A DNA stretch of 64,000 bases from Pseudomonas sp. IPO3778 (GTDB lineage: Bacteria > Pseudomonadota > Gammaproteobacteria > Pseudomonadales > Pseudomonadaceae). The stretch spans positions 1 to 64,000 of the forward strand of contig NZ_JACARC010000010.1 in the NCBI RefSeq assembly GCF_013386825.1, read 5' to 3'. This document shows, piece after piece, positions 18,627 through 27,442 of this stretch. Numbering within the stretch: the stretch's first letter is position 1; every line of letters starts with the position of its first letter. The notes beneath the pieces were generated by a model, which worked only from the letters and a program-made list of their open reading frames with translations, searched no databases and was not told the origin of the DNA. The translations under genes and the position numbers were made by a program.

Positions 18627-19922
18627 ATGTTGAAACAACGGATGGGGCTGATCGCTCTGGGGATTTTGAGCGCTACGCAAGCAATGGCTGACGACCAGGC
18701 CCAATCAAAGGGTTTTGTTGAAGACAGCCACCTGAACATTGCGGCACGCAACGCGTACATCAGCCGCGACTACAAAAACGGCAAGCAAGACAAAGCCGAA
18801 TGGGGCCAGGGCTTCATCGGCAAGTTCGAGTCCGGCTTCACCCAAGGCACCGTCGGTGTGGGTGTGGACGTGATCGGCCAATACGCCATTCGCCTGGATG
18901 GTGGTAAAGGTCGCAGCGGCGCCGGCGGCATCAACTTCTTCAAGCAAGGCGACAGCGGCGAAGCGGCAAGCGACCTGGCCAAGGGCGGCGCAGCCGTCAA
19001 GGCGCGCATCTCCAACACCGTGCTGAAGTACGGTGACCAAATGCCAGCCGTGCCGGTCCTGGAATATGACAACTCCCGTCTGTTGTCCGAAACCTACACC
19101 GGTACCTCGATCGTTTCCAAAGAGATCGAAGGCCTGCAACTCGACGCCGGTCACTTCACCAAGGAAGCCCAAAAAGGCGCCGAAGGCACCGACAGCGGCA
19201 ACCTGAAAAGCATCAACTACCTGGGTGGTAGCTACAAATTCACCGAAAGCCTGTCGGCCGCGCTGTACGCCTCCGATATGGAAGACGTGCTGAAGAAGCA
19301 ATACGTCAACGTCAACTACGTGCTGGCCCTGCCAGAGAAACAATCGTTGACCTTTGACTTCAACGGCTACAAAACCAAGCTGGACAAGAGCTTCGCCCAG
19401 CTGACCCAAGGTGATGCCGACGCCCGCGACAACAAAATCTGGAGCCTGGGCGCCACGTGGGCCGTTGGCCCGCACAGCTTCACCCTGGCCCACCAGCGCA
19501 GCACCGGTGACACCGGTTACCTGTACGGCGGCTACCGCAACAACACCAAGGACAGCGGCATCGGCGACGGTGGCAACACCATCCTGCTGGCCAACTCCTA
19601 CTGGTCTGACTTCAACGGCAAGGACGAGCGCTCCTGGCAAGCAGGCTACGGCCTGGACTTCAGCGCCTTCGGCGTGCCTGGCCTGACCTACAACATCGCC
19701 TACGTGCGCGGCACCAACATTGACGACGGTTCCAACCGCGGCAGTGGCACCGAGCGTGAAATCTTCAACCAGTTCAAATACGTGGTACAGAGCGGCCCGG
19801 CCAAAGACCTGAGCCTGCGTGCCCGTGCGTCGTGGTTGCGCGTTTCCAACAACGCCAGCAACTACAACGTCGGCGGTAACGAAATCCGCCTGTTCGCCGA
19901 CTACCCGATCAACGTTTTCTAA
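18627..19922 (+). CDS. OprD-family outer-membrane porin
   Basis: A 431-residue OprD/OccD-OccK-type substrate-specific porin. The signal peptide ends at about residue 21 (ATQAMA). It is followed by FVEDSHLNIAARNAYISRDY, the family's N-terminal hallmark, many alternating amphipathic strands, and a C-terminal phenylalanine (DYPINVF) recognised by the BAM machinery. Such porins take up basic amino acids or small carboxylates; the exact substrate cannot be told. The codon usage is strongly optimised, suggesting high expression. AAGGAATAT precedes the start. It is bracketed by strong terminators, so it is monocistronic. Confidence 0.88.
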   Translation: MLKQRMGLIALGILSATQAMADDQAQSKGFVEDSHLNIAARNAYISRDYKNGKQDKAEWGQGFIGKFESGFTQGTVGVGVDVIGQYAIRLDGGKGRSGAGGINFFKQGDSGEAASDLAKGGAAVKARISNTVLKYGDQMPAVPVLEYDNSRLLSETYTGTSIVSKEIEGLQLDAGHFTKEAQKGAEGTDSGNLKSINYLGGSYKFTESLSAALYASDMEDVLKKQYVNVNYVLALPEKQSLTFDFNGYKTKLDKSFAQLTQGDADARDNKIWSLGATWAVGPHSFTLAHQRSTGDTGYLYGGYRNNTKDSGIGDGGNTILLANSYWSDFNGKDERSWQAGYGLDFSAFGVPGLTYNIAYVRGTNIDDGSNRGSGTEREIFNQFKYVVQSGPAKDLSLRARASWLRVSNNASNYNVGGNEIRLFADYPINVF

Positions 19923-19966
19923 TTGATTCGGCGTCGCACGTCGACCTGATCACAGGTTGAAAAAAA

Positions 19967-19999
19967 ACGCCCCGCAGCCATCGGCTCCGGGGCGTTTTT
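19967..19999 (+). terminator. Intrinsic terminator of the porin gene
   Basis: Stem ACGCCCCG / CGGGGCGT with a 13-base loop and five T. It also faces the 3' end of the convergent M48 protease gene, whose stop is only about 13 bases further on. Confidence 0.85.
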
Positions 20000-20012
20000 C
20001 ATGGCAGGTAAT

Positions 20013-22163
20013 TTATCCCTGGCGCTCCTGCAAAACCTGCCGGGCGTGTGCCGCATTCACGTAATCGGTCATCAATTCCAGCAACGCCTGGGGCTTGAGC
20101 TGCTTATTCTCAATGCACAGTTGCACCACTTGCAGCATCAACAGGCGCTTCTTCTGATTAAGCTTCACATCCGGTACGCCGAAGGCGGTTTTGCGCAGCT
20201 CGGGCAATGGTGCGTCGGGTGTGAGCGTCACCGTCACCAGCGTACCGTGGCCTATTTGCAGGGCGACATCGGCGATATGTTCGATGGGCAGCGGCTGCGC
20301 CAAATTGGCGAATACAAAATGCTCCGGCGTAAGCCCCAGCGCAGTCTGCGGCGCGCGCTTGACGAGGCGCACGCCAAACCACAACAGCCCCAACGCAAGG
20401 CCGGCGAGCCCGAAGCCTGTGGTGAGAAGCAGGGTGCTCTTTTCAGCCTTTGCCGGGACTATCCATGGCAGGCACGCCAGAACCAGCCCTATCGCTAAAA
20501 ACACCACGGACAGCACGCTGGCAATTGTCCCGCGTACACGCCCACCTTCATGCAGGCGCTGCTCACCCTTGACCGCCTCGACCTGGGATTTCAGCGCCTC
20601 CGCATAGGCGGTGTCGTGTGAGACCATTTGCGCCACAAGGTCGCGCGTCAGTTGTTCGCGCAGCAACATCGGCTCGGCAAAGTAGCTGTCGAGGCTCGTG
20701 CAGGCCGCTTGCGCATCAACCGTCCGAGTGCCGCTGTTGATCGCCGTGTCGGGTGCTACCTGCAAGGCTGCCATCCGCTCACCGTTGGAGGGGTGGGAAT
20801 CGGTCGGGTGGGGCAGGTGAACGTCCAGTGCTTCGGGCGGCAGTTGCAGCTCGCATGTTTGCAGTTCGTGAATAATTGCCCCTGGCAGATCGTCAACCAA
20901 CGGCCGGTCCTGCGCCGGGGCCACGGCCAGATCCAGATGCGCCCGCAAGAGGTTGTCCACCTGTGGATCAATCGCAGACACCCGCATCAATGCCGACGCT
21001 GCCGCAACGTTACCGACCAGTCGCGCACCGGCAGCGTCGGCGAGCAACTCGCGCTCGCGGCTCCAGTGGTTAACGGCGTGATCGAAGCGCTCCAGGAAGA
21101 AAACTCCGAACAGGAATGAGGGCTGCATCAGGCGCGCCTGGAATGCGTCACTGTCCAGCATGCTCGTGGCCAGGGCCCCGAGGCTACGGCTCACGCCATC
21201 GTAGATCGGCACGAAGCGCATGCTGTATTCCGTGTCTTCACCGACAAAGTGCGCCAGCTCATGGCCGATCACTGCACCCATTTCCTCTCGGCTCAACAGG
21301 CCCAGATAAAGCAGTGGAACATGCAGCGTGCGCCCATGAAGCGCGGTATCGGCGGGGAGCACGACGGCGTCGCTGGAGGTCACGTAAAACCCTTCTGCCA
21401 GGCTGACCACGATATGGTCCGGTGGCAGCGCACCGAGTCGGTCGGCCAGTTCGCCCACGTAGCGCCATAACTGCGGGGCCTGCTGCGGCGTGACGACCCG
21501 ACCGAACATCGGCATCGGCGTCGGCTCGAACATCGCCAACATAGAGCCCAGTTGCTTGAGCAACAGCCAGATCGAATACATGCAAACCGCGGCAATGATC
21601 GCCGCAACCATCATCATCTTGAACTCGCCTTTGGACAGCCTGCCGATATGCCACATCGCCAAACCTTCATAGGACAACACCAGCGCCACCGTCGCCGCCA
21701 TCGCCACCACATGGCTCACCAGCACATACGGCAACAAGCGACTGCCCAGGGAAAATACCTGCAACAACTTTTCCCGCGACTGCTGCGCGCGGGCGCCGGC
21801 CCATTGCGTGCCGGCCAGCGCGACGATACCAATCAGCGCCGCCAGCGAGCCGAAGCCGATCACCCACTTGGCCAACAGGTTCAACGCGCTATTCACGGCG
21901 CGGGCGGTGCCTATCTCGGCTTCAACCGTAGCCACTCGCGACAGTGCCAACTGCACGCCGACTTTCTCACCACCCAGATCGACGGTGGCCCTCGGGTTCT
22001 TTGCGGCAATGGCTTGCAATTGTGGTTTGGCTGAGGCCAGGTCGACGTCGAAGCTAGCGACCTCAAGCGCACCCTCGGCGGCGCGCTGCAGCTCCCAGGC
22101 GCCGCCGATGGCCAGCAACAAAGGGAAAATAATCAGCAGAAAAATCAGTTTCAGAGCGTTCAT
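20013..22163 (-). CDS. Membrane M48 family metallopeptidase
   Basis: A 716-residue inner-membrane protein. A first membrane helix (about 5-22) is followed by a helix near 90-112 and a pair at about 145-205. The M48 domain then has zinc-binding H301-E-L-A-H305 (IGHELAHFVGEDTEYS) and a downstream RERELLADAAGARL segment supplying the third ligand. Two more membrane helices lie around 575-615, and a C-terminal soluble part follows. The arrangement is HtpX/Ste24-like but far longer than HtpX (about 290), so it is not HtpX. It is probably involved in membrane protein quality control; the target is unknown. It stands alone on the minus strand. Confidence 0.82.
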   Translation of the reverse strand: MNALKLIFLLIIFPLLLAIGGAWELQRAAEGALEVASFDVDLASAKPQLQAIAAKNPRATVDLGGEKVGVQLALSRVATVEAEIGTARAVNSALNLLAKWVIGFGSLAALIGIVALAGTQWAGARAQQSREKLLQVFSLGSRLLPYVLVSHVVAMAATVALVLSYEGLAMWHIGRLSKGEFKMMMVAAIIAAVCMYSIWLLLKQLGSMLAMFEPTPMPMFGRVVTPQQAPQLWRYVGELADRLGALPPDHIVVSLAEGFYVTSSDAVVLPADTALHGRTLHVPLLYLGLLSREEMGAVIGHELAHFVGEDTEYSMRFVPIYDGVSRSLGALATSMLDSDAFQARLMQPSFLFGVFFLERFDHAVNHWSRERELLADAAGARLVGNVAAASALMRVSAIDPQVDNLLRAHLDLAVAPAQDRPLVDDLPGAIIHELQTCELQLPPEALDVHLPHPTDSHPSNGERMAALQVAPDTAINSGTRTVDAQAACTSLDSYFAEPMLLREQLTRDLVAQMVSHDTAYAEALKSQVEAVKGEQRLHEGGRVRGTIASVLSVVFLAIGLVLACLPWIVPAKAEKSTLLLTTGFGLAGLALGLLWFGVRLVKRAPQTALGLTPEHFVFANLAQPLPIEHIADVALQIGHGTLVTVTLTPDAPLPELRKTAFGVPDVKLNQKKRLLMLQVVQLCIENKQLKPQALLELMTDYVNAAHARQVLQERQG

Positions 22164-22484
22164 TGGAGTCCGTTCACAATGCAGGGGGGAGGAAGGTTAT
22201 ACCGAAAAAACCAGCGAAACGGGATAGCGCAGGGCGCGTGGTGATAGACGGCGCACAGCGGTCGGTGGGTTTTCCCGGCAATACCGGGACGCTGCCGAGC
22301 CTCTGAGGGCAGGGCGGCCTCGAGTAACCCTCGGTGACGTCTCAACCCCATGGCAGGGACTTTATTGATTACACCGCATCACTAATGAAGTACTCCGCCC
22401 CACCTTTATCCACCTCAAGCAACCCCATAAATTGGCCTCACTGCTTGCCCATCATGCCGATGAGCAAGTCACTGGAGCCTTGCC
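22164..22484. other. Intergenic region without a gene
   Basis: This 321-base stretch separates the divergent M48 protease and tautomerase genes. I see no supportable coding sequence, RNA or clear terminator in it. It should contain both promoters. A GGAG precedes the tautomerase ATG by about eight bases. Confidence 0.5.
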
Positions 22485-22700
22485 ATGCCATTTGTCAGCG
22501 TACGTATCACCCGCGACGGCGTTACCTCGGAGCAGAAAGCCCAGGTCATTGCCGAAATCACCGAAACCCTCGAGCGCGTCCTCAACAAACGCCCCGACCT
22601 GACCCACATCGTCATCGAAGAAGTCGACACCGATAACTGGGGCTACGCCGGCATCACCACCACCCAATACCGCAAACAGCTCGCGGAAAACCCGTCATGA
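22485..22700 (+). CDS. 4-oxalocrotonate tautomerase-family protein
   Basis: A 71-residue tautomerase-superfamily protein beginning MPFVSVRITRDGV; removal of Met exposes the catalytic N-terminal proline (P2). The rest (VTSEQKAQVIAEITETLERV, then THIVIEEVDTDNWG) fits the beta-alpha-beta fold of small 4-OT subunits. Physiological substrate unknown. It overlaps the following DsbA-family gene by 4 bp (ATGA), and an SDR gene follows, suggesting a small operon dealing with reactive carbonyls or quinones (inference). Confidence 0.85.
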   Translation: MPFVSVRITRDGVTSEQKAQVIAEITETLERVLNKRPDLTHIVIEEVDTDNWGYAGITTTQYRKQLAENPS

Positions 22701-23347
22701 GCACGCCCGTCACCGTCGACTTCATCTCCGACGTGGTGTGCCCGTGGTGCGCCCTGGGCGCCACCGCCCTGGAACAAGCCATCAACAACCTGGCGGGCGA
22801 AGTGAAGGTTGAGCTCACCTTCAAACCCTTCGAACTCAACCCCGACATGCCGGCCGCAGGCGAAAACGCCGTCGCCCACATGATGCGCAAATACGGGCGC
22901 AGCGCCGAGGAAGTCGCCAGCGGCAAAAGGATGCTGATGGAGCGGGGCGAGGCCATCGGCTTCAGCTTCGACCTTGAAAAACGCAGCCACTTCTACAACA
23001 CCTTCGACGCGCATCGGTTGCTGTTTTGGGCGTTGCAGCAAGGGCGCCAGATCGAGCTGAAAAAGGCGCTGTTGCGTGGGTATTTCAGCGATGGCCAGAA
23101 CGTCAGCGACCACCAAACCCTGGCCGGTTTAGCCGCCGAGGCCGGGCTGGACATTGAAGGCGCACGGCTGGTGCTGGGCTCTGCCGCCTACGCCAATGAA
23201 GTGCGCGAGCTGGAAGCGTTCTACCGCGAGCACGGCATCAACTCCGTGCCGGCCATGGTCCTCAATGGCCGCCAGTTGGTCTCCGGGTCGCAATCCGTCA
23301 GTGACTACGAACAGATGCTGCGGGAAATGTCCGCCGCGGCTGCTTGA
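22697..23347 (+). CDS. FrnE-type DsbA-family oxidoreductase
   Basis: A 216-residue thioredoxin-fold protein with a helical insertion and redox motif C15-P-W-C18 (SDVVCPWCALG). It has no signal peptide, so it is cytoplasmic. The cis-proline segment NSVPAMVLNGR and the C-terminal VSGSQSVSDYEQML are typical of the FrnE/polyketide-type DsbA subfamily. It lies between the tautomerase (4-bp overlap) and an SDR gene 31 bp downstream. It is distinct from the CGWC-type paralogue at 17647. Confidence 0.88.
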   Translation: MSTPVTVDFISDVVCPWCALGATALEQAINNLAGEVKVELTFKPFELNPDMPAAGENAVAHMMRKYGRSAEEVASGKRMLMERGEAIGFSFDLEKRSHFYNTFDAHRLLFWALQQGRQIELKKALLRGYFSDGQNVSDHQTLAGLAAEAGLDIEGARLVLGSAAYANEVRELEAFYREHGINSVPAMVLNGRQLVSGSQSVSDYEQMLREMSAAAA

Positions 23348-23378
23348 ACCATCTCCTTTTCTATATAGAGGTTTCATC

Positions 23379-24089
23379 ATGAGCAATTCGAAAAAAGTCG
23401 TTGTGATTACCGGTGCATCCCAGGGCCTGGGCGCTGCTGCAGTGAAGGCTTACCGCGAGCTGGATTACCGTGTGGTTGCCACCTCCCGGTCGATCAAACC
23501 GTCGACGGATCCGGACATCCTCACCGTGGCCGGCGACATCGCCGACCCGGCCACCGCCGAGCGCGTCATTCGCGAAGGTGTGGCGCGGTTTGGCCGCATC
23601 GACAGCCTGATCAACAACGCCGGGATCTTCGTCGCCAAACCCTTCACCAGCTACACCCACGAAGACTACGTGAACGTGTTGGCGGTGAACCTGAACGGGT
23701 TCTTCTACATCACCCAACTGGCGATTACCGAAATGCTCAAACAGGGCGCCGGGCACATCGTCAACATCACCACCAGCCTGGTGGACCACGCGATTGACGG
23801 CGTGCCGTCGGTGCTGGCTTCGCTGACCAAAGGCGGGCTGAACTCAGCGACCAAGTCGCTGGCGATTGAATACGCCAAGCGCGGGATTCGCGTGAATGCG
23901 GTGAGCCCGGGGATTATCAAGACGCCGATGCATGGTGAAGAGACGCATGCGGCGTTGGGCAGCCTGCATCCGGTGGGGCATATGGGTGAAGCGCGGGATA
24001 TTGCACAGGCGATTGTGTACCTGGAGTCGGCCGGGTTTGTGACGGGGGAAATTCTGCACGTGGATGGTGGGCAGAGTGCTGGGCACTAA
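23379..24089 (+). CDS. SDR-family oxidoreductase with atypical active site
   Basis: A 236-residue Rossmann-fold short-chain dehydrogenase/reductase: cofactor motif TGASQGLG (11-18), NNAG at 79-82, and the C-terminal VNAVSPGIIKTPMH and VTGEILHVDGGQSAG. The catalytic lysine is K151, but the position four residues before it, normally Tyr of YxxxK, is Ala147 (ASLTKGG). Chemistry may therefore differ or the enzyme may be weak. AGAGG lies ten bases upstream of the chosen ATG; an open frame extending further upstream overlaps the FrnE gene and is not credible. Third gene of the tautomerase-FrnE-SDR group, closed by a terminator. Confidence 0.88.
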   Translation: MSNSKKVVVITGASQGLGAAAVKAYRELDYRVVATSRSIKPSTDPDILTVAGDIADPATAERVIREGVARFGRIDSLINNAGIFVAKPFTSYTHEDYVNVLAVNLNGFFYITQLAITEMLKQGAGHIVNITTSLVDHAIDGVPSVLASLTKGGLNSATKSLAIEYAKRGIRVNAVSPGIIKTPMHGEETHAALGSLHPVGHMGEARDIAQAIVYLESAGFVTGEILHVDGGQSAGH

Positions 24090-24106
24090 GGGACGCGGTT
24101 GAACGA

Positions 24107-24142
24107 AAAACGCCCCGAGCCCTGATGGCCCGGGGCGTTTTT
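24107..24142 (+). terminator. Intrinsic terminator after the SDR gene
   Basis: Stem CGCCCCG / CGGGGCG with a 13-base loop, A-rich before and T5 after. Confidence 0.8.
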
Positions 24143-24193
24143 GTGTGTGACGGCTTAAAGCCAAGCACTCTAGAACAAACAACAAAGATCAAA

Positions 24194-24224
24194 TGTGGGA
24201 GCCGGGCTTGCCCGCGATGGCGAT
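24194..24224 (+). repeat. Single REP arm
   Basis: TGTGGGAGCCGGGCTTGCCC followed by GCGATGG matches one arm of the REP pair at 56096, but the inverted partner is missing. Probably a decayed element between convergent genes. Confidence 0.65.
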
Positions 24225-24256
24225 GGCCCAGCCAACACATCCACAACCTGACACAC

Positions 24257-24538
24257 CTACAGATTATTGCCCGGCGACTCCAACACCTTCACCACATCAT
24301 CAATGACTGCCTTGCTCATCTCTTGCAGATAGTGCGAAGCCCAAGCGTAGCGGTCCGTATCCCGAATCATTGCTGCGTCCTCTGCCAGCAGCTTGGCGAC
24401 ATGCAGCAAATTGGAGACGTGAGACAGCGCTTCAGGCAGGGAAACCCCGCTGTTGACGCGAAACAAAGGCTGGTCAGAGTGAAAGGAAAAAGGGGTAACG
24501 CCGAGGGTAGTGAGGCCAGACGGATTTGAAGCGCTCAT
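24257..24538 (-). CDS. Small DUF3077/DUF6124-like protein
   Basis: A 93-residue soluble protein. The central LFRVNSGVSLPEALSHVSNLL (without the last residues a recognisable core) followed by a helical stretch with ASHYLQEMSKAVIDDV resembles a Pseudomonas-specific small-protein family with many paralogues and no known function. Convergent with the SDR gene across the terminator and the REP arm. Assignment to the family is from memory. Confidence 0.65.
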   Translation of the reverse strand: MSASNPSGLTTLGVTPFSFHSDQPLFRVNSGVSLPEALSHVSNLLHVAKLLAEDAAMIRDTDRYAWASHYLQEMSKAVIDDVVKVLESPGNNL

Positions 24539-25040
24539 CGGTAAACTCCCGTATCAAGTGAGAGCTACCACGTTCGTTCTCAGGCGAATGGGTGGCAGCT
24601 GTGCGCAGGCTGAGAACCGGAGATACAGGAACCCGGCAGACCCGAAGGTCTCCCACGCACAGCCGCCATTGCACAAAACTACGGGCATAAAAAAACGCCT
24701 GCAAATCGTGATTGGTGGCGCTGTTGCGCCTGCATCATGTCGGGTTCTCAGGCCCGGTCGCTGAATTGGCAGCGACGGGGGAGGGTAGCGTGGTGGTGGG
24801 GTGGGTGCAACTGGGGAAATAGTTGTTTCGTTGTGCCGCTGCCGTGCTTGGTTCTGGCGGCCTGAATATGAGTCTGTCGCGTCTTCTCAGAACGCTGAGC
24901 TTGAAGGGCAGGTTTGCCATTCCTGCAGCCAGTTCAGGACGCAAAATCATGCCGCTCGTGCAGTTATGCCGTTTTATGGATACGTCATAATTATTGGCCA
25001 CTCATAATTTGGCATAAAAGTCGGAAGGTGAATTTTCGGT
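24539..25040. other. Intergenic region at the edge of the phage remnant
   Basis: These about 500 bases hold no coding sequence I can support. Composition becomes more AT-rich towards 25000. GGAAGGTG at 25023-25030 precedes the ATG of the truncated tail gene. The promoter of the DUF3077-like gene must be in the first part. It probably includes the left boundary of the accessory region. Confidence 0.4.
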
Positions 25041-25526
25041 ATGGGAAATGGACCTTTTCAAGGTTTAGAGGAAGACACCAGAAAGCCGAAGATTTGGAAC
25101 GTTAGCTACATCCACCTGCGCGCGGCCTTGGTCGAGATCGGCCAGCACACCGGCTTGCGCTTCCGCGTCCCGGAACAGCCGTATGCCAGCGTCAAGGCGC
25201 CGTTTTTCTACAGCCTGGCCGCCGGCTATCAAGCCATGGACAGCCTGGCCCGGGTTTTCAACATCCCCGACTTCATCTGGCAGCAACAGGGTGACGGGGA
25301 AGTGTTCGTGGGCAGTTGGGCTGACAGCTTCTTTGGCGTTCGCTCGCCGCTGCAGCTGCCGGTGGAGCTGTTCGACGACTACCAGGGCAACCAAAGCGCG
25401 ATGATTGCAGCCCTTCCCGGGTTGCGACCAGGTGCAACGATCAACCACGGCGAGCGCATCACCAGTGTGGCGCTCATCGACAACCAGATGGCCATCCGAT
25501 GGACGACGCAATCCGCCGCAGCGTAG
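25041..25526 (+). pseudogene. 5'-truncated phage tail (baseplate hub-like) gene
   Basis: An open frame of 161 residues. From about residue 20 (NVSYIHLRAALVEIGQHTGL) onward the codon usage turns GC-rich and the protein looks like the C-terminal part of a phage tail hub or baseplate protein. The first residues come from AT-rich, unrelated-looking sequence. It overlaps the spike gene by 28 bases, the kind of packing seen in intact tail operons. I infer that the 5' part was deleted and the frame now begins at a chance ATG at 25041. The exact tail role is not certain. Confidence 0.6.
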
Positions 25527-26476
25527 AACGCCAATTCCCCGAACTCACCGGCGGTTACCACCTGCCACGCTTTGCCCGGGTTGTCGCCGTGGCCGACGCG
25601 CCCGCCGGCGCCGGGATCTGCGACGACTTCCGCCCGCGCTATGCGGTCGACATCGAGGTCATGGGGCCGGACGGCGAGCCAGACACCAAGCTGCCAATCC
25701 TTGCCGGCGTGCCTTTGCCGCTGCCCACCGGTGGCGAGGAAATGGGCATCTATGCGTTCCCCGAGGAAGGCACCCAGGTTGTGGTGTGCTTTGCCTACGG
25801 CCTGCCGCACAAGCCCTATATCCAAACCATTCTGCCCCACGGCCTGAGCATGCCCAGCGTCCCGAAGGGTGACCAGGTGTGGCAGCACAGCGAGGCGTGT
25901 CAGCAGCGTGTCGACGCGGACGGCAACTGGCTGCGCCAGACTGACGGCAAGATCCTGGACAAGGCGATCGAGCGGGAAGTGGAGGCGATGGGCAACACCG
26001 AGCGGTTCCAGAGCCACACCAGGACGGTGGACGATCATTCAACGGAGTCGGTAGGGGGCATCAAGACGCTTGAAGCCCTGGGCGCGCTCAAGCTGCTGTC
26101 GGGCGGATCTGCAAGCCTGGCCGCAGTGGATGATCTGCACCAGGCGACCGGGCGGGACTTGAACCTGGTGGTGGGGCAGAAGCACAACGCCACGGTGGGT
26201 GGCGACATGGAGGAAAGGATTCAGGGGTTGCGCCAGAGCGTGGCGGCGGTCAGCCAGCGACTGGTCGCGCCCAAGACCTGGTTGGGATCCGAGGGGGTGA
26301 ACGTGCTGCAGGTGTTGTGTGATTTGCTCGACCTGGTGCAGCAGATGAACACTCAAATGGCTACACACACCCATGTGCCCGGACCCGCTGCAAGCCTAAG
26401 TGATGCAAGTAGGTTTATGTCGAATGCTAGTATTGCTGAAAACCTTGCAGTTTCTTTGAAAAACATAAAACTGTAG
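25499..26476 (+). CDS. Phage baseplate/tail spike protein (gpV-like)
   Basis: A 325-residue tail-tip protein. The N-terminal OB-fold-like domain (about 35-120, with VPLPLPTGGEEMG and EGTQVVVCFAYG) resembles T4 gp5 / P2 gpV / VgrG. A middle helical region and a repetitive beta-prism-like region follow (NLVVGQKHNATVGGDMEERI). The C-terminus carries H290-T-H292 (ATHTHVPG), the HxH that coordinates iron in membrane-piercing spikes. It lies directly after the truncated hub gene. No tube, sheath or capsid genes are nearby, so this is a relic of a prophage or tailocin rather than a functional particle cluster. Confidence 0.75.
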   Translation: MDDAIRRSVERQFPELTGGYHLPRFARVVAVADAPAGAGICDDFRPRYAVDIEVMGPDGEPDTKLPILAGVPLPLPTGGEEMGIYAFPEEGTQVVVCFAYGLPHKPYIQTILPHGLSMPSVPKGDQVWQHSEACQQRVDADGNWLRQTDGKILDKAIEREVEAMGNTERFQSHTRTVDDHSTESVGGIKTLEALGALKLLSGGSASLAAVDDLHQATGRDLNLVVGQKHNATVGGDMEERIQGLRQSVAAVSQRLVAPKTWLGSEGVNVLQVLCDLLDLVQQMNTQMATHTHVPGPAASLSDASRFMSNASIAENLAVSLKNIKL

Positions 26477-26490
26477 GTTCGCTGGCTACT

Positions 26491-27141
26491 TCACTGGGTT
26501 TCCTTAGGCGTGACAAGCGAAGTGCGCAAAGTTTCAATGTAAGGTGATGTTATTTTCAGTTTGTCTGACAACTCCACTAAGGCGAGTTTTTTCTGTTTGA
26601 TTTCAATGTTGTCAATTAGCTCTACGATTTGATGGCAGTGGATCGTTGCACTAATAATATTTAATGAAATTAATGCAATCTTTTGAAAGTTCGAGAGCTC
26701 TCTTAAGGAATGGAATTCTTCAAGTTGGTTGTTTAAATCTTTTATTGTTTCTGAGAGTCGGGTTATATGGGTTCTTTGATTTTGTGAATACTTGTGCGCG
26801 ATACTTGTGAAGTGCTCAGAGAGAAAGGGTAGGGATATCTCACTCTGTAGTTGGTGTCCAGGTATTATATGTCTAGCTACAGAAGAGTCGTGGGTTTTGA
26901 TAGCCTCCTCGAAAATATGCTCCAAATATAATTTTGTTCTTTCTAGTTCCTCGGTAATGCACATTTTTTTGTTTTTGATTGCCTTGCTTTCTTTTTTTCC
27001 TTCGCGAAGCATTGTTAGTGATGCACCTACAAGTACTCCTGCTAATGAACTGACAACTGGAGTGATTAGTTCTAATGGTTGCTTTTTTGCTTGTACTAGG
27101 CTTAAGTAGTTCAAGCACTGCGCGAACGTTTCGAATTCCAT
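26491..27141 (-). CDS. Unknown membrane-anchored coiled-coil protein
   Basis: A 216-residue protein in AT-rich DNA, opposite in strand to the spike gene and converging with it 15 bases away. One hydrophobic helix (about 24-44, LITPVVSSLAGVLVGASLTML) follows a short N-terminus. A long charged helical region (45-150) is coiled-coil-like, and a second apolar stretch lies near 151-170. No enzymatic motif is recognised. It is bounded on one side by the intact spike 3' end and on the other by a degraded copy of that 3' end, indicating insertion as cargo. Function unknown. Confidence 0.65.
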   Translation of the reverse strand: MEFETFAQCLNYLSLVQAKKQPLELITPVVSSLAGVLVGASLTMLREGKKESKAIKNKKMCITEELERTKLYLEHIFEEAIKTHDSSVARHIIPGHQLQSEISLPFLSEHFTSIAHKYSQNQRTHITRLSETIKDLNNQLEEFHSLRELSNFQKIALISLNIISATIHCHQIVELIDNIEIKQKKLALVELSDKLKITSPYIETLRTSLVTPKETQ

Positions 27142-27239
27142 GACTTTTCTCCAGTATTAATTAGTACTATTTTTCATCTGCGTTGCTGGCAAACCTCAAA
27201 GACAATCTCTATTGCCTACGAACTTTAGCAAAATACCGC

Positions 27240-27412
27240 CTGCAGGTGCTGTGCGATTTGCTCGACCTGGTGCAGGATGGATGCACAATTGGCGTACCAT
27301 ACACATCTGCCAGGGGCCGACGCCCGCAGCGGCGGACGCTTCTGAATTCACTGAGAAAGCGCTTAGGGTAACTAATCTTAGGCATGCGCTTAAAATTGTA
27401 ACGTTTCAGTGA
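27240..27412 (+). pseudogene. Degraded duplicate of the spike gene 3' end
   Basis: Bases 27240-27275 match 26306-26341 of the spike gene at 34 of 36 positions, encoding LQVLCDLLDLVQ. After frameshifts the translation continues MDAQLAYHTHLPG, then ends DASEFTEKALRVTNLR. This parallels the intact gene's MNTQMATHTHVPG and DASRFMSNASIAEN. At least two frame changes break it, so it is a relic. The intervening 27142-27239 contains the promoter side of the 216-residue gene. Confidence 0.7.
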
Positions 27413-27442
27413 GGACATGATGGTTTGCTAATATTCAGACCC

